Below are positions 1 through 9,369 of a stretch of 57,564 nt of DNA, piece after piece (the first letter of the stretch is position 1; each line of letters begins with the position of its first letter). The notes under the pieces were generated by a model that saw nothing but the letters and a program-made list of their open reading frames with translations, had not been told where the DNA came from and searched no databases. Both the position numbers and the translations under genes were made by a program. Source of the DNA: Magnetococcales bacterium (lineage in GTDB: Bacteria > Pseudomonadota > Magnetococcia > Magnetococcales > UBA8363). Where the stretch lies: assembly GCA_015232865.1 (NCBI GenBank), contig JADFYU010000014.1:1-57564 (forward strand). Direction: 5' to 3'.

Positions 1-141
1 AAAGCCATTTTTACCAGTGACTTGACTTTGGATCGCAAGACTCATTTGAAAGGTTTCATTGAAAAAATAGATGACTTGGCCAACCACGCCGAGGATGTTG
101 CCGACGGCCTGGCTATTTTTATCATCAAACGTGCAGCCTAA
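1..141 (+). CDS. PhoU-like DUF47 family protein, C-terminal end only
   Basis: Reading frame 1 is open from the window edge to a TAA and ends in DLANHAEDVADGLAIFIIKRAA. This matches the end of the DUF47/PhoU-like helical-bundle proteins usually paired with Pit permeases. The start lies outside the window. The Pit permease follows 21 bp downstream on the same strand, and that pairing is the main support for the call. In this family the protein is thought to modulate the permease, but the window shows only the last 46 residues. Confidence 0.7.
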   Translation, partial: KAIFTSDLTLDRKTHLKGFIEKIDDLANHAEDVADGLAIFIIKRAA

Positions 142-162
142 ATCGGCGAGGATTGAAATGTT

Positions 163-1710
163 ATGGAATTAACCATTCTTATTTTTCTCTCCAGTGGCCT
201 GTTTTTAGGCTGGTCGCTGGGGGCAAACGATGCCGCCAACGTTTTTGGAACCGCCGTTGGCTCCAAAATGGTGAAGTTTTCAACGGCAGCGTTGATCTGC
301 TCTGTTTTTGTCATTCTTGGTGCTGTCATCAGTGGCTCAGGTGCGGCACATACATTGGGTAAGCTGGGTGCAGTCAATGCCATTGCCGGTTCGTTCATGG
401 CCGCTTTTGCCGCCGCCTTTACGGTGATGTGGATGACAAAACTTGGTCTGCCGGTATCCACTTCACAGGCCGTGGTCGGCGCCATTATTGGCTGGAATCT
501 CTACACCGGCAGCATTACCGACATGAACGCTCTGACAAAGATTCTGCTCACTTGGGTCGCTTGTCCCATTTTGGGCGCCATCTTTGGTGCGGGAATCTAT
601 AAGGCGGTCTCCTCCTTTATGAATCGGGGTAAAATACACCTGCTCAGGATGGATAGCTACACTCGTATCGGCTTGATTGCAGCCGGTGCTTTCGGTTCCT
701 ATGCCTTGGGTGCCAACAATATCGCCAATGTCATGGGTGTGTTTGTCTCTTCCTCACCTTTTGTAGAGATCAGCATTGGTGACGTATTCACCTTGACATC
801 CATCCAGCAACTTTTCGGCCTGGGGGCCGTAGCCATTGCCGTGGGTGTTTATACCTATTCGAAACGGGTCATGTTGACTGTCGGAGGAGGCATTCTTCCT
901 CTCACCCCCGTTGGGGCTTGGTCAGTGGTTGTCGCCCATTCCATCGTTTTGTTCCTGTTTGCTTCTGTCGGTTTGGAACATGCGTTAGCCAGTGCCGGAC
1001 TCCCCACCATTCCGTTGGTGCCGGTATCCAGTTCTCAAGCGGTGGTTGGGGCCGTCATCGGAATCGGATTGCTCAAAGGTGGAAAGGGCATCCAGTGGTC
1101 TGTTCTGGGGCGAATCTCCAGCGGCTGGATCAGCACCCCGATCATCTCGGCGGCGATTAGTTTTATCTTCCTGTTTTTCCTGCAAAATGTCTTTCAACAG
1201 CAGGTGTATAAGCCCATCCAATTTGAACTGACATCAGAAGTGATGGCCCAAGCTGAGAAAAAGGGCATCAATTTGGACGGTCTGGGAGAGTTGTCCGGCA
1301 AGATATACTCAGATGCGGTGGCTTTTCATTCAGTCATAAAAGAGAACGGCAAGCTCGATTATACCATGCAGATGAATCTGATTGATCTGGCCGAAATCTC
1401 TTTTTACACGGTGGATTCCAAACTGTTTACGAAAATGGATGATGGATTCCTCGATCCTGAACAGGTTGATGCGGTCAAGACCCTTGCAAATACCACGTTT
1501 GATCGAAAATGGAAGCTTGCCAAAGCATTGGCCAACGCTTCACCGGCGTGGCAATTCAAGGAGAAGACCACGGTAAACAAACTTTTTAACAAGCATTTGA
1601 AGGATCAGTTGGAGTTTGTCTGCCGTCTCTTCTCCATCGACTCTCCATTGGATGATATGGCACGGGATAAAAAGCATAAATTCATGAAGGTAGCGACAAA
1701 CAACTCCTGA
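163..1710 (+). CDS. pit: Pit-family inorganic phosphate permease
   Basis: A 515-residue inner-membrane protein with the internal duplication typical of Pit/PiT carriers. GANDAANVFG near residue 21 and GANNIANVMG near residue 184 are the paired signature motifs, and LPVSTSQAVVG and VPVSSSQAVVG are a second duplicated pair. About ten hydrophobic segments fill residues 1-350. The last ~160 residues are hydrophilic and probably cytoplasmic, longer than in minimal Pit proteins. The family moves phosphate (some members sulfate) by cation symport. It sits directly after a DUF47 partner, so the two probably form one transcript. Substrate specificity cannot be read from sequence alone. Confidence 0.88.
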   Translation: MELTILIFLSSGLFLGWSLGANDAANVFGTAVGSKMVKFSTAALICSVFVILGAVISGSGAAHTLGKLGAVNAIAGSFMAAFAAAFTVMWMTKLGLPVSTSQAVVGAIIGWNLYTGSITDMNALTKILLTWVACPILGAIFGAGIYKAVSSFMNRGKIHLLRMDSYTRIGLIAAGAFGSYALGANNIANVMGVFVSSSPFVEISIGDVFTLTSIQQLFGLGAVAIAVGVYTYSKRVMLTVGGGILPLTPVGAWSVVVAHSIVLFLFASVGLEHALASAGLPTIPLVPVSSSQAVVGAVIGIGLLKGGKGIQWSVLGRISSGWISTPIISAAISFIFLFFLQNVFQQQVYKPIQFELTSEVMAQAEKKGINLDGLGELSGKIYSDAVAFHSVIKENGKLDYTMQMNLIDLAEISFYTVDSKLFTKMDDGFLDPEQVDAVKTLANTTFDRKWKLAKALANASPAWQFKEKTTVNKLFNKHLKDQLEFVCRLFSIDSPLDDMARDKKHKFMKVATNNS

Positions 1711-1719
1711 TGCACGTCC

Positions 1720-1749
1720 GAGATCGCCGATTTTGTTTTCGGCGGTCTC
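1720..1749 (+). terminator. stem-loop after the phosphate permease
   Basis: GAGATCGCCGA and TCGGCGGTCTC form a near-perfect 10-11 bp stem with an 8-nt loop, 10 bp after the permease stop. It is followed by an A-run rather than a T-run on the plus strand, so it may be a weak or factor-dependent terminator, or an mRNA 3'-end stabiliser. Confidence 0.4.
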
Positions 1750-1777
1750 GAAAAAAGATTGATTGGAGGAATGACCC

Positions 1778-2236
1778 ATGGCCGATGAACATAAAACGGA
1801 GCTGACAAAAGAGGAACGGCTCTTTCTGATTCGTCTGATTTGCTCTAACACCATTGAGGAACGGTTTGTTCGGCGCGCCAAAATCGTTCTTCTAGCCGCG
1901 CATCATGTTCCCATGACTGAGATTTGCAACCAGGTTGGTTGTGGTTATCCCAATGCGTTGAAATGGTTCAACCGCTTCCGAGAAGAACGGTTGGACGGAT
2001 TGAACGATAAACCGCGCACGGGAACCCCCAATAAAATTTCTGCGCTGATGCGGCAAACTGTTTTGGATGTTGCCAAACAGTCGGAAAAGAACAGTGGCAA
2101 ACAGTGGAGTGTACGTCGTATCGCCGACCATGTCGGTTTAAGCCACTCTACGGTTCAGAGAATATTGGTGGGCTTGAATACGGAAAAAACTGAAAAAAAA
2201 GCACCAAACATAAAATACCAATTGACCGGGCTTTAA
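1778..2236 (+). CDS. helix-turn-helix protein related to the N-terminus of IS630-type transposases
   Basis: A 152-residue protein with two helix-turn-helix-like stretches. One lies near residues 45-70 (MTEICNQVGCGYPNALKWFNRF) followed by LDGLNDKPRTGTPNK, the linker typical of IS630 transposases. The second lies near residues 110-130 (SVRRIADHVGLSHSTVQRIL). The DDE catalytic domain that should follow is missing: the frame stops after a short lysine-rich tail. It is either a domesticated DNA-binding regulator or a remnant of an insertion sequence. No terminal inverted repeats were seen around it. The ATG is preceded by GGAGG at good spacing, so it may still be translated. Confidence 0.65.
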   Translation: MADEHKTELTKEERLFLIRLICSNTIEERFVRRAKIVLLAAHHVPMTEICNQVGCGYPNALKWFNRFREERLDGLNDKPRTGTPNKISALMRQTVLDVAKQSEKNSGKQWSVRRIADHVGLSHSTVQRILVGLNTEKTEKKAPNIKYQLTGL

Positions 2237-2301
2237 CTTAAATAAGGGTTCCATCATAGGGCGCTGTGGTATTACCTGTGCCTCGGATTGTCGCCGTCGT
2301 C

Positions 2302-2901
2302 TTATGTTGGTTGGCCGGTGGTGCCGTTCAAGATGATTTGGGTGAAGTGTCGGGCCAGTTTTTCCGGTTCTTCGTGCCAGGGTTGATACCCCTCCAGAAA
2401 GGGTCTCAAGGCTCGGGCTTGAAAGTGCTGTAGGACGAGGCTGGCTATGGAGCCGGCGACCAGGTTGGGATCCAGGTCATCGGACAATTCTCGGGCCAGG
2501 GCGAGCATTTCGCCAAAGAATTGTTTGAAAATGCGATCGGCCATGATGCGTAACCGCTCGGGTTCAGCCTCCAAAAGTTCGCGCTGCATGACGGCGTGGA
2601 AGGTGTGGTCGGAGCCTACCTGTCGGATAAACTGTAACAACACCCCATAGAGTCGCTCCTCCAAACTGCCGCCGGCGTGAAAGGCTTCGGACATGCGTTC
2701 GGACTTCTCCCGGAAAACCAGATCCACTGCCGACAGATAGAGATTCTGCTTATCTGGAAAATGGTGATACAAGGCTGCCGCACTGATGCCCAACTCCCGG
2801 GCAATCTGGCGCATGGAGACGCCGCTATAGCCGGATTTGGCAAATAGCGGAATCGCTTTGCGTAGGATATCTTCCGGGCTTTTCGGCTCTTTTGGACGCA
2901 T
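2302..2901 (-). CDS. TetR-family transcriptional repressor of the RND efflux operon
   Basis: A 199-residue protein with a TetR N-terminal DNA-binding domain at about residues 10-55 (GVSMRQIARELGISAAALYHHF followed by PDKQNLY). The rest is the helical ligand-binding and dimerisation domain. It is the last gene of a minus-strand run, 27 bp after the outer-membrane factor gene, so it is probably cotranscribed with the pump it controls. A perfect palindrome in front of the first pump gene is its likely operator, which would give negative autoregulation. The inducing ligand is unknown. Confidence 0.85.
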   Translation of the reverse strand: MRPKEPKSPEDILRKAIPLFAKSGYSGVSMRQIARELGISAAALYHHFPDKQNLYLSAVDLVFREKSERMSEAFHAGGSLEERLYGVLLQFIRQVGSDHTFHAVMQRELLEAEPERLRIMADRIFKQFFGEMLALARELSDDLDPNLVAGSIASLVLQHFQARALRPFLEGYQPWHEEPEKLARHFTQIILNGTTGQPT

Positions 2902-2928
2902 GGACGTTCCTTTTGTGAAGAGGTGAGG

Positions 2929-4329
2929 TTATTTCAGACCGCCACCCAATGACTTGTAAAAGGTAACCTGATTGGCCAGACGCTGCTTTTCCACCGTGAT
3001 GTAGCGTTGTTGGGCAGCAAATAGGGAGCGTTGAGCGTCAAGGACGTTTAGAAAACTATCGATTCCGCCTTTGTAGCGGGCGAAGGAGAGATCATAAGCC
3101 TCCTGGGAGGCGGCGACAAGATCACGTTGGGCGCTGAGTTCGTTCTCCAGGGTGTACCGAGCCGCCAGGGCGTCGGCAACCTCACGAAAGGCGTTTTGGA
3201 TCGCCTTCTCATAGGCGGCAATCAAGATTTCTTCAGAGGTCTGGCTATATTCCAGGTTGGCTTGATTGCTTCCATTGTCAAACAGAGGCAGGTTGAATTG
3301 GGGAATAAAGCGCCATGCCCCCGAACCCTGGCTTGAAAAAAGGTTGCTCAACTGGGGGCTTGCAAACCCCAGTCCGGCTGTCAGACTGATCTGCGGAAAA
3401 AAGGCCGCGCGTGCGACGCCAATATCGGCATGGGCTGCTTGAAGCGCATGTTCTGCCTGCCGTATGTCCGGGCGTTGGAGGAGTACTTCGGAGGGGAGGC
3501 CCACCGGCAAAACGGTCGTGAGTGAAACGGATTCCAGGGTCGGGTGCCCCTCAGCGGAAAGCGTTGTCGTTCCCATGAGTTGCTTTAGGGCGTTGCCGGT
3601 TTGCAAAACCTGACGGTTATAAAGGGCGTGGTTGGCGCGGGCTGTCTCCACCGCCATGTGAATTTGCGAAACATCCAGCTTGGAGGCGGCACCCCTTTCA
3701 TAACTTTGGCGAATCAACTCATAGGTTTGGCTCTGGGTTTTCAGGGTCTCCTCGACCAGAGCCAGGATTTTGCGGTCAGCCAGCCATTGAAGGTAGGTGT
3801 TGGCCACTTCGGCAATGAGGCTGATTCGAGCGGCATCCTGAGCGGCGACAGTTGAAAAATAGCGTTGCAATGCCGCCTCATTCTGACTACTGATGCGGCC
3901 GAACAGGTCCAATTCAAACGCGGTGATGGCAACATTGGCGCTGTAACTGCTGCTTATGGAGCGGCTGCCACCCCCATTTTGGGCGCGGGTGACGCCGACA
4001 CGCTCGGCGCTGGCGCCCGCGTCGATGGACGGCCATTGATCGGCCTTTTCGACCTGATAGAGTGCCTGAGCCGCTTTGACGTTCAGAACCGCCATCCGCC
4101 AATCCCGATTATGGATCAGAGCGGTACGAATCACCTCTTGCAGAGGCTCAGATTGAAAAAAGTCCGTCCAGGCCATTTCAGAGGCGGATAAACCCTCGGT
4201 CGGTGACGAGGAGGGAGAAAATTGGGGCCACTGAGCATGGATGGGGGGGGCTGGATGCTGAAAAGCAGGAACCAGGGTGCAGCCCCACAGCAGGGGGAGC
4301 AGAACCAGAGCGGGGGTCAGCTTGTTCAT
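2929..4329 (-). CDS. RND efflux outer-membrane factor lipoprotein (NodT/OprM family)
   Basis: A 466-residue outer-membrane channel. The N-terminus has a short hydrophobic signal ending in LPLLWGC, so Cys17 is a probable lipid anchor. The body has the two OEP repeats of long coiled-coil helices ([40 protein letters not shown]) typical of TolC/OprM/NodT trimers that form the outer-membrane exit duct. Its start codon overlaps the stop of the pump gene by 4 bp, indicating translational coupling. Length and motifs are normal for the family. Confidence 0.9.
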   Translation of the reverse strand: MNKLTPALVLLPLLWGCTLVPAFQHPAPPIHAQWPQFSPSSSPTEGLSASEMAWTDFFQSEPLQEVIRTALIHNRDWRMAVLNVKAAQALYQVEKADQWPSIDAGASAERVGVTRAQNGGGSRSISSSYSANVAITAFELDLFGRISSQNEAALQRYFSTVAAQDAARISLIAEVANTYLQWLADRKILALVEETLKTQSQTYELIRQSYERGAASKLDVSQIHMAVETARANHALYNRQVLQTGNALKQLMGTTTLSAEGHPTLESVSLTTVLPVGLPSEVLLQRPDIRQAEHALQAAHADIGVARAAFFPQISLTAGLGFASPQLSNLFSSQGSGAWRFIPQFNLPLFDNGSNQANLEYSQTSEEILIAAYEKAIQNAFREVADALAARYTLENELSAQRDLVAASQEAYDLSFARYKGGIDSFLNVLDAQRSLFAAQQRYITVEKQRLANQVTFYKSLGGGLK

Positions 4330-7300
4330 GAGGCGGTCTCCTCCGTGGAAGCCACCGACGTCGGTGGGGCGGAACGGCCCTGAATGCCGATGTAGAGCAT
4401 GGGAATAAAGAAAATGGCGATAAAGGTGGCGGCGATCATGCCGCCCATGACGCTGATTCCGATGGCGTTCTGACTGGCAGAACCGGCCCCATGGGCCAGA
4501 GCCAAAGGTGAAACGCCCAGAATGAAGGCCATGGAGGTCATGATGATGGGTCTGAAACGCTGTTTGGCTGCCGACAGTGTGGCGGTGCGCAGATCCATGC
4601 CCTGCTGATATTGCTCTTTGGCAAATTCGACGATGAGAATGGCATTTTTGGAGGCCAATCCCATGGTCGTCAGCAGTCCGACCTGAAAATAGACATCGTT
4701 GCTCAGATTAAACCATCGGGCCGCAATCACCGCGCCGAGAATACCCAACGGCACGCTCAAAATGACGGAGAAGGGCACCGACCAGCTTTCGTAGAGAGCC
4801 GCCAGACATAAAAAGATGAATAGGGCCGACACTCCATAGAGTATGAGAGCCTGCGCCCCGGCCCGTTGCTCTTCATAGGATAATCCAATCCATTCCACCG
4901 CGACACCCTTGGGCAGGGATTCAACCATCCGTTCAATCTCCTCCATGGCGGTTCCAGTACTCACACCAGGAGCGGCGGAGCCTTGGATGTTGACCGACCC
5001 GTTGCCGTTGAACCGTTCCAGTTTGGGGGCGCCATAGGACCAACGGGCGGTGGAAAAGGCCGAGAAGGGGACCATCTCTCCGCTTTTGTTGCGGACATAC
5101 CAGCTGTTGACATCATCCGGCATCATGCGATAGGGCGCGTCGGCCTGGAGGTAGACCCGTTTGATCCGGCTCTTGTCGAGAAAATCGTTGACATAGGATG
5201 ACCCCCACGCGGTTTGCAGGGTCTGATTGATATCGGCTATGGAGAGGCCGAGGGCGCTGGCCTTTTCGTGGTCGATATCAATTTTGTATTGGGGTACGTC
5301 ATTGAGGCCGTTGGGTCGAACCCCTTGCAGATTTGTATTCTTGGCGGCCATCCCCAACAGTTGGTTGCGGGCCTGCATCAACTTTTCATGACCGATGCCA
5401 CCTTGATCCACCAGTTGCAGGTCAAATCCGGCGGCGTTGCCCAACTCACGGATTGGCGGGGGATAAAAAGCAAAGGCACGGGCATCTTTGAAGGCACTGA
5501 AGGCACCCATGGCTCGACCGGCCAAGGCAAATACCGATTGATCCTTGTCGGTTCTCTCCTCCCAATCCTTCAAGCCGACAAAGCCCAGCGCGACATTTTG
5601 GGCGCGACCGGCAAAGCTGAAACCGGTCACCGTAAACAGGTGGTTGATGGTGTCGGATTCATGGTTGAGAAAATAATCCTCGATCAACTCGACGCTCTCC
5701 ATAGTCCGCTCCACAGTCGAACCTGCCGGTGCACTGGCCATCAGGTACATGGTGCCCTGGTCCTCATTAGGCAGAAAGGAGCTGGGCAGACTGAGGAATA
5801 GATAGCCGAGTCCTCCCAACAACAGCCCGTAAACCAGCAGAAACCGACCAATCCGAGCGGCCATATACCCGGACGTGGTGATGAATCGATCCCGGCTTGT
5901 GTTGAAAAAACGGTTGAACCAGGCAAAAAAACCACGAGATTGCTCCGTCTCTTCCACCGGCTTGAGAAGGGTTGCACACAGGGAGGGTGAAAGAACCAAC
6001 GCCACCAAAACCGATAGGGCCATGGCTGAAACAATGGTGATGGAGAATTGTCGATAGATGGCCCCGGCCGATCCACTGAAAAAGGCCATGGGTACGAATA
6101 CCGCCGACAACACCAGGGCAATGCCGACCAGGGCGCCGGTAATCTGGCGCATGGATTTGCGAGTGGCCTCCCGTGGGGAGAGTCCCTCCTGCGCCATGAT
6201 CCGCTCGACATTTTCCACCACGACGATGGCATCGTCCACCAATAGACCAATGGCCAGCACCATGGCAAACATGGTCAGCACATTGATGGAAAAACCAAAG
6301 CTCGCCAGCACGCCGAAGGTGCCCATCAGCACGACGGGAACGGCAATGGTGGGGATGAGCGTGGCGCGAAAATTTTGCAGAAAAAGATACATGACCAAAA
6401 ACACCAAGAAGACCGCTTCCAGCAAGGTTTTGATCACCTCCTTGATGGAGAGTTTGACGAATGGGGTGGTGTCATAGGGATAGTTGATGGTGACCTCCGG
6501 CGGCAGAGCGGAGGAGAGTTCGCTGATGCGTTTTTTTACCGCAGCGGCGGTGTCCAGTGCATTGGCCCCGGAAGCCAGGCTTACCGCGACACCGGCAGCC
6601 GGCAGCCGTTTGTACCGAACAACCCGACCGTAATTTTGCGAGCCTAATTCGACTCGGGCGATGTCTTGAAGTCGAACTTGAGAGCCGTCGGTGTTGACCC
6701 GCAGCAGAATGTGCTGAAAATCCTCCACGGTTTGCAGTCGGGATTGGGCGGAGATGGTGGCGTTGAGTTGTTGGCCTTTTTGAGCCGGCAGACCGCCGAT
6801 TTGTCCGGCGGAAATATCGCTGTTCTGGGCGCGGATGGCCTGTTGCACATCCATGACCGTCAGGTTGTAGCTGAGCAGCTTGCGTGGGTTGAGCCAGATG
6901 CGCATGGCGTGAGGCTCTCCGAAAATGGTGACATTACCCACGCCGTTTACCCGAGCGACGGCATCTTTGACCGTCGAGTTGAGCAGGTCTCCCAACTCCT
7001 GCTGGGAGATGCTGCCGTCTTTGGAATAAAACCCGGCAACCAATAAAAAACTGTTGTTGGCCTTGGTAACGCTGACTCCCTGTTGTTGTACCTCGGGAGG
7101 AAGCAGGGGCATGGCGGTTTGCAGTTTGTTTTGTACCTGCACCTGAGCGATATCCGGGTTTGCTTCCGGTTCGAAGGTGACGGTTATGGTGGCCAGACCC
7201 GAAGAGTCGCTGCTGGAGGAAAAATAGCGCATATGGTCAATGCCGGTAAGGCTCTGTTCAATCACCTGGGTGACGCTGTTTTCCAGGGTCTCTGCCGACG

Positions 7301-7454
7301 CGCCCGGATAACTGGCACTGATGGAAACCGATGGCGGGGCGATGTTGGGATATTGCTCGACGGGCAGTTGCAAAATAGCCAAACTTCCAGCCAGCATGAT
7401 GACAATGGCAATCACCCAGGCAAAAACCGGGCGATCAATGAAAAAGCTGGACAT
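4326..7454 (-). CDS. RND multidrug efflux pump inner-membrane subunit (HAE1/AcrB type)
   Basis: A 1042-residue protein of normal length for AcrB/MexB-type proton-driven drug exporters. It begins with [20 protein letters not shown], the typical first transmembrane helix. [17 protein letters not shown] carries the proton-relay Asp-Asp pair, and [17 protein letters not shown] carries the relay lysine. Two large periplasmic loops and the 12-helix duplicated layout are evident. It lies between its adaptor (2-bp gap upstream) and its outer-membrane factor (4-bp overlap downstream), giving a complete tripartite system. Substrates cannot be assigned, though the hydrophobe/amphiphile (HAE1) branch fits better than the heavy-metal branch. 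Confidence 0.93.
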   Translation of the reverse strand: MSSFFIDRPVFAWVIAIVIMLAGSLAILQLPVEQYPNIAPPSVSISASYPGASAETLENSVTQVIEQSLTGIDHMRYFSSSSDSSGLATITVTFEPEANPDIAQVQVQNKLQTAMPLLPPEVQQQGVSVTKANNSFLLVAGFYSKDGSISQQELGDLLNSTVKDAVARVNGVGNVTIFGEPHAMRIWLNPRKLLSYNLTVMDVQQAIRAQNSDISAGQIGGLPAQKGQQLNATISAQSRLQTVEDFQHILLRVNTDGSQVRLQDIARVELGSQNYGRVVRYKRLPAAGVAVSLASGANALDTAAAVKKRISELSSALPPEVTINYPYDTTPFVKLSIKEVIKTLLEAVFLVFLVMYLFLQNFRATLIPTIAVPVVLMGTFGVLASFGFSINVLTMFAMVLAIGLLVDDAIVVVENVERIMAQEGLSPREATRKSMRQITGALVGIALVLSAVFVPMAFFSGSAGAIYRQFSITIVSAMALSVLVALVLSPSLCATLLKPVEETEQSRGFFAWFNRFFNTSRDRFITTSGYMAARIGRFLLVYGLLLGGLGYLFLSLPSSFLPNEDQGTMYLMASAPAGSTVERTMESVELIEDYFLNHESDTINHLFTVTGFSFAGRAQNVALGFVGLKDWEERTDKDQSVFALAGRAMGAFSAFKDARAFAFYPPPIRELGNAAGFDLQLVDQGGIGHEKLMQARNQLLGMAAKNTNLQGVRPNGLNDVPQYKIDIDHEKASALGLSIADINQTLQTAWGSSYVNDFLDKSRIKRVYLQADAPYRMMPDDVNSWYVRNKSGEMVPFSAFSTARWSYGAPKLERFNGNGSVNIQGSAAPGVSTGTAMEEIERMVESLPKGVAVEWIGLSYEEQRAGAQALILYGVSALFIFLCLAALYESWSVPFSVILSVPLGILGAVIAARWFNLSNDVYFQVGLLTTMGLASKNAILIVEFAKEQYQQGMDLRTATLSAAKQRFRPIIMTSMAFILGVSPLALAHGAGSASQNAIGISVMGGMIAATFIAIFFIPMLYIGIQGRSAPPTSVASTEETAS

Positions 7455-7456
7455 GA

Positions 7457-8623
7457 TTATCTCCCGCTGCCGAATGAGGTCGGTTGTGGCTCCTGGGGTT
7501 GCACCGTCGCGCCGGGCTTCAGGTTGATTGTCCCTTCGGAAATCAAGCGGTCTCCGGCTTTCAGTCCGTCGGTGACCAACCAGGCGTCTCCTACCGCCCG
7601 AGTTGTCTTGATGGTTGTTGATTGCGCTTTGTTCTGCTCATCCAACAACCAGACCGAAAGGGTGCCGTCGGCTTGGCGTTGGGAGGCTTTTTGCGGAATC
7701 AACAGGGAATTCGGATGGACCAGTTCCAACTGGGCGTGGACAAATTGCCCAGGCAACAATAGGGTGTCCGGGTTGGGAAAACGGGCGCGCAGGGAGACCA
7801 TGCCGGTGGACTCATCAACCGCCATTTCATGAAATAGCAGTTGACCCTTGTGGGGGTATGGGGCGGTGTTTGTTTCAAAGTAGAGCTGCACGGGAACCTG
7901 TTCCAAGGTTCCGACCTGCTGTCGCAGACGCATCAGGCTGTCACTGGCCAGGGAAAGATCGACATAGATGGGGTCCAGTTGAGTGATGGTCGAGAGGGTC
8001 TGGGCCTGGTTGGCAGTGACCAGGGCGCCTTTGGTGACGCGTGATTTGCCGATTTGGCCGGATATGGGGGCATGTACCTTGGTGTAATCCAGGCTGATGC
8101 GAGCTTGGGCGACGGTTGCTTCGGCGATGGCAATCTCGGCCAAGGCTTGGGCCAGACTGGCCTGAGTGTCGTCGTACTGTTGACGACTGACGGCATCAAT
8201 TTTAACCAGTTCGGAATAACGACGGTTTTTGGCTTCGACGGAAGAGAGGTTGGCCTGCGCTTTTTTCAGATCCGCCTGGGCACGGGCATGGCTGGCCCGG
8301 AAAGCGGCTGGATCAATCTGATAGAGCTGTTGCCCCTCCTTGACAAGGGCCCCCTCGGTGAACAATCGCTCGGTGACAATTCCGCTGACTTGAGGGCGGA
8401 TCTCGGCAATCTGATAGGCCACCGTTCGTCCGGGTGCCTCCTCCAGGGTTCGGACATCCTGGGCGGCCAGGGTCAAAATCTCCAGAACCTGGGGCGGGCT
8501 ATTTCCGAGATCGGCGCTTTGAGTCGGAGTGGTCGCAGGTTTTTGGATATTCCAATAGTATCCACCTCCAGCCAACAGCAGGAGAATGAATAACGAAATC
8601 CAGATATTCGAATGTGTTTTCAT
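7457..8623 (-). CDS. RND efflux periplasmic adaptor (membrane fusion protein, AcrA/MexA type)
   Basis: A 388-residue adaptor. An N-terminal membrane anchor (residues 7-24) has no lipobox cysteine. Next come the lipoyl half-motif ([12 protein letters not shown]), an alpha-helical hairpin (about residues 105-170), the second lipoyl half ([20 protein letters not shown]) and a beta-barrel. It links the pump to the outer-membrane factor. It is the first gene of the operon, with AAGG 8 nt ahead of the ATG and the palindromic operator about 50 bp further upstream. Confidence 0.9.
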   Translation of the reverse strand: MKTHSNIWISLFILLLLAGGGYYWNIQKPATTPTQSADLGNSPPQVLEILTLAAQDVRTLEEAPGRTVAYQIAEIRPQVSGIVTERLFTEGALVKEGQQLYQIDPAAFRASHARAQADLKKAQANLSSVEAKNRRYSELVKIDAVSRQQYDDTQASLAQALAEIAIAEATVAQARISLDYTKVHAPISGQIGKSRVTKGALVTANQAQTLSTITQLDPIYVDLSLASDSLMRLRQQVGTLEQVPVQLYFETNTAPYPHKGQLLFHEMAVDESTGMVSLRARFPNPDTLLLPGQFVHAQLELVHPNSLLIPQKASQRQADGTLSVWLLDEQNKAQSTTIKTTRAVGDAWLVTDGLKAGDRLISEGTINLKPGATVQPQEPQPTSFGSGR

Positions 8624-8673
8624 CAGTTATACCTTGGTGATTGGACATCGGTTTTGGGGTGTGATTGTTACTT

Positions 8674-8687
8674 ACCTAACGTTAGGT
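8674..8687. promoter_or_regulatory. palindromic operator, probable TetR binding site
   Basis: ACCTAACGTTAGGT is a perfect 14-bp palindrome 51 bp upstream of the adaptor start. TetR-family proteins bind palindromes of this kind, and a TetR gene closes the same operon. The palindrome overlaps the likely -10 region of the minus-strand promoter, as expected for a repressor site. Confidence 0.6.
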
Positions 8688-8712
8688 TAATATTGAGTGG
8701 CTGAGTTGTCAA
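8684..8712 (-). promoter_or_regulatory. probable promoter of the efflux operon
   Basis: On the minus strand a perfect TTGACA (-35) is followed after 17 bp by TAACCT (weak -10), which overlaps the palindromic operator. The -10 match is poor, so the exact start of transcription is uncertain. Confidence 0.4.
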
Positions 8713-8801
8713 TGAAGAGCGTGTATCATTTTTTAGGATTGACGATTTGTCAAATAACGATGGAATAGAGGTTGATCAGCGGTCTGGTTCGAAGAGATGC
8801 T

Positions 8802-8835
8802 AAAAGCCCCCCGACCGGATTGGTCAGGAGGCTTT
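8802..8835 (-). terminator. intrinsic terminator after the flavin reductase gene
   Basis: An imperfect G+C-rich hairpin (AAAGCCTCCTGACC paired with GGTCGGGGGGCTTT on the minus strand) is followed by a T-run. It lies about 30 bp after the flavin reductase stop and probably ends the long minus-strand carbohydrate operon. Confidence 0.65.
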
Positions 8836-8864
8836 CTATGCTGGTTTTGAAATCTGGGAAGGAG

Positions 8865-9365
8865 CTAGATGCGCTCTCCCTGGGCAGTGAGATAGGTTCC
8901 GTCCATGTAGAGCAGAGGGTTGATCTGTTCCTGGATTTCAACGGCATCCAAGGAGATGATGACAACGCCATGTGTTCCGTAGGGGACCACTTTTTCAATT
9001 TTTCCCATCAGGTTGGATTGGGCCTCCTTTAAAATGGGCCGCCCCTGGGGGTCGGCAGACCACTCTCCGACGGTAAAGCGATCCTCACCCTTTTTACTCC
9101 AGGCAAAGGCCTCTGAGACCTCTTTTTGCTCTGCGGTGAGCAGGCTGATAGTGACCCCTTGTCCTTCAGAGAGGCTGGCATAAATGGCCGCTGTTTTGGC
9201 AATGCAGACGATCATGCTGCTGGGGTCCATTGAAATGGATGTGGCAGAGGTCAGGGTGATGCCATGCCGTGTCTCTTTGTCTTGCAGGGTCATGACGCTG
9301 ACCGAAGTGGCCAGTCGACGCATGGCTAAGCGGAACTTTTCTTGTAACTCATTGGAATCAGGCAC
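8865..9365 (-). CDS. flavin reductase family protein (FMN-binding split barrel)
   Basis: A protein of 166 residues from a GTG start. FRLAMRRLATSVSVMTLQDKE, GITLTSATSISMDPSSMIVCI and the ISLLTAEQ segment match the flavin-reductase-like/HpaC split-barrel family, which binds FMN or FAD and supplies reduced flavin to partner monooxygenases. An ATG 69 bp upstream exists, but it would overlap the preceding gene by 65 bp. The GTG has AAAGGA 7 nt before it and lies 4 bp after the upstream stop, so it is preferred. No obvious flavin-dependent partner is adjacent. Its place as last gene of the carbohydrate operon suggests a role there, but this is unproven. Confidence 0.8.
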   Translation of the reverse strand: MPDSNELQEKFRLAMRRLATSVSVMTLQDKETRHGITLTSATSISMDPSSMIVCIAKTAAIYASLSEGQGVTISLLTAEQKEVSEAFAWSKKGEDRFTVGEWSADPQGRPILKEAQSNLMGKIEKVVPYGTHGVVIISLDAVEIQEQINPLLYMDGTYLTAQGERI

Positions 9366-9369
9366 AGTT

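Noticed and set aside
5214..7832. Long open frames opposite the RND pump and adaptor genes
   Set aside because: They lie wholly inside conserved genes, have no family similarity and follow from codon bias on the coding strand.
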